Source of the DNA: Enterococcus casseliflavus NBRC 100478 | Lineage (GTDB): Bacteria; Bacillota; Bacilli; Lactobacillales; Enterococcaceae | Assembly: GCF_001544095.1 (NCBI RefSeq) | Contig: NZ_BCPT01000015.1 | Span: 1-64,000, forward strand | Direction: 5' to 3' | Length of the DNA: 64,000 nucleotides | Shown here: piece by piece, positions 59,795 to 64,000 of the stretch | How positions within the stretch are numbered: the stretch's first letter is position 1 | Layout of the letters: every line of letters begins with the position of its first letter | Made by a program: the position numbers and the translations under genes | Notes under the pieces: model-generated | Databases searched by the model: none | The model's input: only the letters and a program-made list of their open reading frames with translations | Told to the model about the DNA's origin: nothing

Positions 59795-60871
59795 ATGTTT
59801 CTGGCTATAAAAGAAATGCGTTATTCAAAATTAAGATATGGGCTGATCGTAGGAATCATGTTTTTGATTGCCTATGTTGTTTTTATATTGTCTGGCTTAG
59901 CTACCGGACTTAACTGGGATTTTAAAAAGGCCATCGTCGACTGGGATTCATCCGCGATCGTTTTATCAGAAGATGCGAATGACACATTTGCGGCTTCGCA
60001 ATTGACGAGAGGGGATCTAGACCGTGTAGCAGGAACCCAAAAAGCCCCGATTGGTTTATATAGCAGTGTCATCACGGTCAACGATGAACAAGTCAATGTG
60101 ACTGTTTTTGGTACACAAGACGATGCGTTCTTGTTACCAGAAGTCTTAGAGGGCAAGCTGTTTTCAAAAGAAAATGAGATCACGATTTCAGAAAATTTAG
60201 CAGAAGAAGGTATCAAGGTCGGAGACCAAGTGAAAATCGGACGCTCAGATGAAACCTTCAAAGTCGTTGGGATCACCCCAGAAACGTCTTATACGGTGTC
60301 ACCAGTGATTTATACTTCCCTCGATACTTGGACGAAAATGAAGTTTGCTAATCAACCATTTGCATCTGACAAGGAGCAGCCCATCAATATCATTGTGACC
60401 AAATCAAGTGATCCGAAAGTCGATAACCAAGAAGGAACCCAGCTTAAAGTGTTGGCAACGGAAGACTTTATTGAAAAGCTTCCTGGATTTTCTGCCCAAA
60501 ACTTGACCTTAAATGCCATGATCTACTTCTTATTTGTCGTTGCAACGGCAATCGTGGGGATTTTCATGTATGTGATCACCCTGCAAAAAACGGCGATTTT
60601 TGGTGTGATGAAAGCCCAAGGCATTCGGACCAGCTTTATTGCCAAATCAATTATTGCGCAAGCATTTATGGTCGGTGTGATCGGGGTAGCCCTAGCCTTT
60701 GCGGCGGCATACGGCACCAGTTTGTTTTTACCAGATGCCATGCCATTTTTCTTTGAATTCAAGCAATGGCTGCTTTATAGCGGCATCTTGATTCTCGTGG
60801 CAGTTCTAGGCGGCTTATTCTCCATTCGGACGGTCACAAAAGTCGATCCAATCACGGCAATAGGAGGGTAA
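59795..60871 (+). CDS. FtsX-like ABC permease (MacB/DevC type)
   Basis: 358 residues from ATG 59795 with an AGGAGG site. One N-terminal helix (LRYGLIVGIMFLIAYVVFIL), an extracytoplasmic domain (about 40-235) and three C-terminal helices with the FtsX motif VMKAQGIRTSFIAKSIIAQA. The end SIRTVTKVDPITAIGG is classic. Works as a homodimer with the adjoining ATPase to export a compound or relieve envelope stress. Confidence 0.9.
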   Translation: MFLAIKEMRYSKLRYGLIVGIMFLIAYVVFILSGLATGLNWDFKKAIVDWDSSAIVLSEDANDTFAASQLTRGDLDRVAGTQKAPIGLYSSVITVNDEQVNVTVFGTQDDAFLLPEVLEGKLFSKENEITISENLAEEGIKVGDQVKIGRSDETFKVVGITPETSYTVSPVIYTSLDTWTKMKFANQPFASDKEQPINIIVTKSSDPKVDNQEGTQLKVLATEDFIEKLPGFSAQNLTLNAMIYFLFVVATAIVGIFMYVITLQKTAIFGVMKAQGIRTSFIAKSIIAQAFMVGVIGVALAFAAAYGTSLFLPDAMPFFFEFKQWLLYSGILILVAVLGGLFSIRTVTKVDPITAIGG

Positions 60872-60876
60872 CAAAG

Positions 60877-61578
60877 ATGAAAGACATTTTAGTAATGAAG
60901 GATATTATAAAAAAATTTGGCAAGCAGCATACCGAAGTAACGGCATTAAAAGGACTGAATTTTCATGTTCAAGAAGGGGAATTTGTCAGTATCATCGGTC
61001 CTTCTGGTTCAGGAAAAAGTACCTTTTTGACCATCGCTGGCGGCTTACAAAGGCCAACATCGGGAGAGATCATCATCAACCAGGTGAACTTTTCCCAATT
61101 AAATGAAAAGCAACGAGGGAAGTTGCGTTTTAAAGAGATTGGGTTTATCTTGCAAAGCTCGAATTTGATCCCTTTTCTAACGGTAAAGGAACAATTTTAT
61201 TTGGTCGACAAAGTTTCAGGAAAAGCCAAGGAAAAGGAACGGATTGATGAATTGCTTGCTTCATTAGATATTCTCGATCTTCAAGACAAGTTTCCCCGCG
61301 ATTTATCTGGTGGGGAACGTCAACGAGTAGCGATCGGCAGGGCGTTGTTTAATGACCCCAGCTTGATTTTGGCGGATGAACCAACTGCCAGCTTAGACAC
61401 CGATCATGCGTATGAAGTGGTGAAGTTATTGGTGAAAGAAGCGCATGAGAAAAAGAAAGCGACAGTCATGGTCACTCACGACGAGCGAATGATCCAATGG
61501 AGTGATCGCATTTTCCGAATGGAAGATGGCAATCTGATCGAACAAAACGCCCCGTCAAGAGAAACTGCACAAGTCTGA
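60877..61578 (+). CDS. ABC transporter ATPase (MacB/LolD type)
   Basis: 233 residues. Walker A GPSGSGKST, signature LSGGERQRVAIGRAL, Walker B LILADEPTASLDT, switch His in VMVTHDERMI. Follows the permease by 5 bp, forming a two-gene exporter. Confidence 0.95.
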   Translation: MKDILVMKDIIKKFGKQHTEVTALKGLNFHVQEGEFVSIIGPSGSGKSTFLTIAGGLQRPTSGEIIINQVNFSQLNEKQRGKLRFKEIGFILQSSNLIPFLTVKEQFYLVDKVSGKAKEKERIDELLASLDILDLQDKFPRDLSGGERQRVAIGRALFNDPSLILADEPTASLDTDHAYEVVKLLVKEAHEKKKATVMVTHDERMIQWSDRIFRMEDGNLIEQNAPSRETAQV

Positions 61579-61643
61579 GTGGAAAAGTAGAGGGATTTGT
61601 TTATAATAGAGGGAGTAGATTGCGAATGATGGAGGAGAATCCC

Positions 61644-62264
61644 TTGCCAAGTACAACATTTTTTCATTTAAAACAAGAGAAAAAAGAAAAAATCGATGCC
61701 GTGCTTTTAGAAGAATTCTTCAGCAAGCACATCAGTCAAGTCAAGGTCTCTGCCATCGTCGAAAAGTCGCACATTTCTAGAGGGGCGTTTTACAAGTACT
61801 TTCAAAACTTAGAAGATGCCTATGACTATGCGATCGCCGACTATTCAAACCAAATCCATTCTGCGATTTTTACGTTTATCAATCGCAACAAAAATGATTT
61901 TTTCAAAGGGATCGAAGAATACTTGGCTTGGTGCAGTCAATGGTCACCTGAAGATGATCATTGGAAAATGATCCACTTATGTACCCAAAGCAATGCCTGG
62001 ACGAAGCGCGATGCGATCTCTGACGATTCGCCCATGATTCGTCAGTGGTTGGAGCTGTTGGAAGAAAATCGCTTTACGATCCATGATACGCAAGAAGCTG
62101 TCAGTTTCCTTTATTTTATTATGGCGGTCGTGATGGATAGTCTGACAGATTTTATTTCGAATGAATGGACCGCAAAAGAGCTGATCAAAGATTTTCGCTA
62201 TAAGGTGCAATGGATCAAGTATGGAATCAAAGAGGACAACAAAGAGGACAATGAAGAAGAATGA
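61644..62264 (+). CDS. TetR family regulator
   Basis: 206 residues from a TTG at 61644, six bases after GGAGGAG (ATGs upstream overlap that site). Helix-turn-helix HISQVKVSAIVEKSHISRGA followed by FYKYFQNLEDAYDYAI is the TetR signature; the rest is the all-helical ligand domain ending in an acidic tail. Probably represses the exporter genes upstream through the paired operators. Confidence 0.9.
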   Translation: MPSTTFFHLKQEKKEKIDAVLLEEFFSKHISQVKVSAIVEKSHISRGAFYKYFQNLEDAYDYAIADYSNQIHSAIFTFINRNKNDFFKGIEEYLAWCSQWSPEDDHWKMIHLCTQSNAWTKRDAISDDSPMIRQWLELLEENRFTIHDTQEAVSFLYFIMAVVMDSLTDFISNEWTAKELIKDFRYKVQWIKYGIKEDNKEDNEEE

Positions 62265-62326
62265 ACGCTTCGGCAAGAGGATGGACCAAATGCCTCGCAC
62301 GGCGGAAAAGTTCATATATAAGGAAA

Positions 62327-62367
62327 GAGGTGCCCGACAACCGAAATAGTTGTCGGACACCTCTTTT
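62327..62367. terminator. bidirectional terminator
   Basis: GAGGTGCCCGACAA pairs with TTGTCGGACACCTC, then T6, between convergent TetR and permease genes. Confidence 0.9.
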
Positions 62368-62379
62368 TTGAGGGAATGA

Positions 62380-63807
62380 TTATTTTTTATTTACACGTTT
62401 CGCAATGATCGGCAAGATCAAGCCAATCAAAAGAAAGGCGATTGGCGTAATGATATTTAAGGCCAATTGGAAGAACCAAGCTTGCGGATCTGCCGCATAA
62501 TCAAGCTTAGGAACCATCCCTAAAATGCAGGCAAAGGCCGTGAACAAGAAGCACCATAAGCCGATCCCAAAGCCAACCTTGGTGTTTTTCACGAATTTAT
62601 AATCGGAAGTAAAGCGATTGGCGTGTTTGTTGACTAGCATAAAAGCTAAGAAGACCCATAAGTAACGCAATGGCATGACAACTGAATTCAAGTTCAACAA
62701 CCAACGATACAGTTCGGTCATATTGCCGATTCCTAGTGCTGGAATAATGATCAAAATGCTGACTAGGATACCAGTCATAATATACCCATTCACTGGTGTT
62801 CCTTTTTTGTTTAGTTTTGCTAAACCATTTGGAACAAATTCTGAATCAGCATCAGACAATAATATTTTCAATGGGGCATCAATTGAAAAAGCCAAAGCAG
62901 AGATTTGCGCTAACGCATTGGCGATGGAATAAAGAATGACAAAGAAATTGCCGATTCCGTAGAAGTTTCCTAGTCGTTGAAAGGCTTCATAAGCGCCGTT
63001 GACCATCAAATCTTCTGGAATATGGTTGGCATCAAAAAGCATCCCCATAGCAATCGAGCCGAGCAAGGCACATAACGCCACCATACCGGCTAAAAAGATC
63101 ATGCCTTTTGGAAATTCTTTGGCAGGATTTTTTGTGTTATTTACGTAAGGCGAGATTTTTTCACAGCCACCTACCGCAAATACCAGCATCGAGATCGTGG
63201 TTAAATAGGTAAAGTCAAATTTAGGGATATAGGTTGAAACAGATGACATATTTGGTGTAGCAATCTCAGCACCAGTCATTGCTGGAGCAGTCACTGCTAA
63301 AAGAATAAAAAGAATCGACATCACGAACATGGCTGTTCCGGCGATGTTCCCAATCATTTTTAAGGTCGTCAATCCTTTAGAGGCAATCCATAAAAAGAAT
63401 AGAAAAATAGCTAAACAAATCAATGAGACTTCCATGGAGCCCATCGTTGATACAAATGTACCGTTTCCTTTAAATAACCAACTCAATGATACTAAGATTC
63501 CTTGGGGTTTTTGTGCCAAATAAGGCACGTGAACGACCCAATAAGTCCAAGCAGCAAAAAAAGCCAACCGCTTTGTTGAGGTTTCTTTGATCCATGAGGA
63601 AACCCCACCACTTGACTCTTTGAAGGTCGATCCTAACTGACTAACACTTAATGCATAGGGTACAAAATAAAGAGCCATAATTAATAGCCACGAAACAACA
63701 ACAGTCAACCCTTGTTGAGCGTAGTTGTTTACAACATTTCCCAGTCCCCAAACAGAGACGAACGCCATCAGCGCAATATTATACCAGCGTAATTGTTTCT
63801 CATTCAT
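62380..63807 (-). CDS. APC-superfamily amino acid permease (YjeM-like)
   Basis: 475 residues from the ATG at 63807, which has an AGAAGGAG site; the longer frame to 63942 adds 45 non-matching residues. Twelve or more helices. The helix 1 region AFVSVWGLGNVVNNYAQQGL and ESSGGVSSWIKETSTKRLAF fit the glutamate:GABA antiporter/YjeM group of APC transporters. The substrate is probably an amino acid, not assignable further. Confidence 0.88.
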   Translation of the reverse strand: MNEKQLRWYNIALMAFVSVWGLGNVVNNYAQQGLTVVVSWLLIMALYFVPYALSVSQLGSTFKESSGGVSSWIKETSTKRLAFFAAWTYWVVHVPYLAQKPQGILVSLSWLFKGNGTFVSTMGSMEVSLICLAIFLFFLWIASKGLTTLKMIGNIAGTAMFVMSILFILLAVTAPAMTGAEIATPNMSSVSTYIPKFDFTYLTTISMLVFAVGGCEKISPYVNNTKNPAKEFPKGMIFLAGMVALCALLGSIAMGMLFDANHIPEDLMVNGAYEAFQRLGNFYGIGNFFVILYSIANALAQISALAFSIDAPLKILLSDADSEFVPNGLAKLNKKGTPVNGYIMTGILVSILIIIPALGIGNMTELYRWLLNLNSVVMPLRYLWVFLAFMLVNKHANRFTSDYKFVKNTKVGFGIGLWCFLFTAFACILGMVPKLDYAADPQAWFFQLALNIITPIAFLLIGLILPIIAKRVNKK

Positions 63808-63897
63808 CGCTTTCTCCTTCTTAAAATGATTTTTCTGACTGGTTAAAATAGAGCGTTTTTTGAAATTTAGTGAGAAAAAAATTTCTTTCCATAAGCG

Positions 63898-63913
63898 CTT
63901 GATCACGATCAAG
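63898..63913. promoter_or_regulatory. 16-bp palindrome upstream of permease
   Basis: CTTGATC-AC-GATCAAG, a perfect dyad 91 bp before the permease start, in a 190-bp stretch without genes. A likely operator; the protein is unknown. Confidence 0.5.
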
Positions 63914-64000
63914 TTTCTTATGCATTTTTTCACAAATGTCAAAGGTCAAATTGAATAAAAAAATTTCATTTGTTTCTTTTTATCCAGTCGTTGATTTTCC

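Overview
The window looks like chromosome of a low-GC lactic acid bacterium, most probably an Enterococcus. The evidence is gene content and style: a WxL/DUF916 surface operon with a Mga-like regulator, enterococcal 'holin-like' type I toxins, strong AGGAGG ribosome sites with frequent TTG/GTG starts, LPXTG anchors, PTS operons and lactate dehydrogenase. The species cannot be fixed from the sequence alone. Roughly 1-34.4 kb is AT-rich, mosaic and full of broken genes (accessory). From about 34.5 kb, base composition becomes more balanced and gene order more orderly, interrupted by one insertion sequence and two gene remnants at 44.5-48.5 kb.

Region 1 (0-12 kb): a complete two-peptide bacteriocin cassette (two double-glycine precursors and a probable immunity protein on the minus strand; Rgg-like regulator, C39-peptidase ABC exporter and HlyD-like accessory protein on the plus strand). 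It sits between two copies of an about 820-bp direct repeat. Each copy carries a type I toxin gene, its predicted antisense RNA, and the start of a DNA cytosine methyltransferase gene. The methyltransferase is intact only in the right copy. It is followed by small phage/plasmid-like genes, a frameshifted ribbon-helix-helix gene, a YvrJ-like gene and a second Rgg-like gene, the last two also frameshifted.

Region 2 (12-21.5 kb): a BlaI/CopY-like repressor, the WxL operon (DUF916 protein, small WxL protein, large MucBP/WxL protein, mini-LPXTG protein), a Mga-like regulator whose frame continues past its stop, and a PadR/DUF2812 pair.

Region 3 (21.5-34.4 kb): an arsenite operon (ArsR, ACR3, CoA-disulfide reductase-rhodanese) with no arsenate reductase, a decayed diguanylate cyclase, a chromate transporter, a cold-shock gene and small unknowns, a MerR remnant, an IS982-type element plus a 108-bp inverted end of the same element, a GNAT gene and a decayed PHP phosphatase gene.

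Region 4 (34.5-44.4 kb): a tightly packed operon with an amino-acid ABC importer (one binding protein, two permeases, two ATPases), a PLP aminotransferase, a D-2-hydroxyacid dehydrogenase and an MFS transporter, followed by two Lrp-type regulators and aspartate ammonia-lyase. I propose it imports an amino acid, transaminates it, reduces the 2-oxoacid and exports the D-2-hydroxyacid. The parts are seen; the pathway is inference.

Region 5 (44.5-48.5 kb): a dead IS256-type element, a truncated P-loop NTPase remnant, and the C-terminal remnant of a giant LPXTG adhesin damaged by a short-homology deletion.

Region 6 (48.5-64 kb): a mannosylglycerate-type PTS operon with GH38 alpha-mannosidase and its PRD regulator, a GNAT, a LysR/TDT-transporter/L-lactate dehydrogenase module, an ABC/FtsX exporter with TetR regulator and paired operators, and an amino-acid permease.
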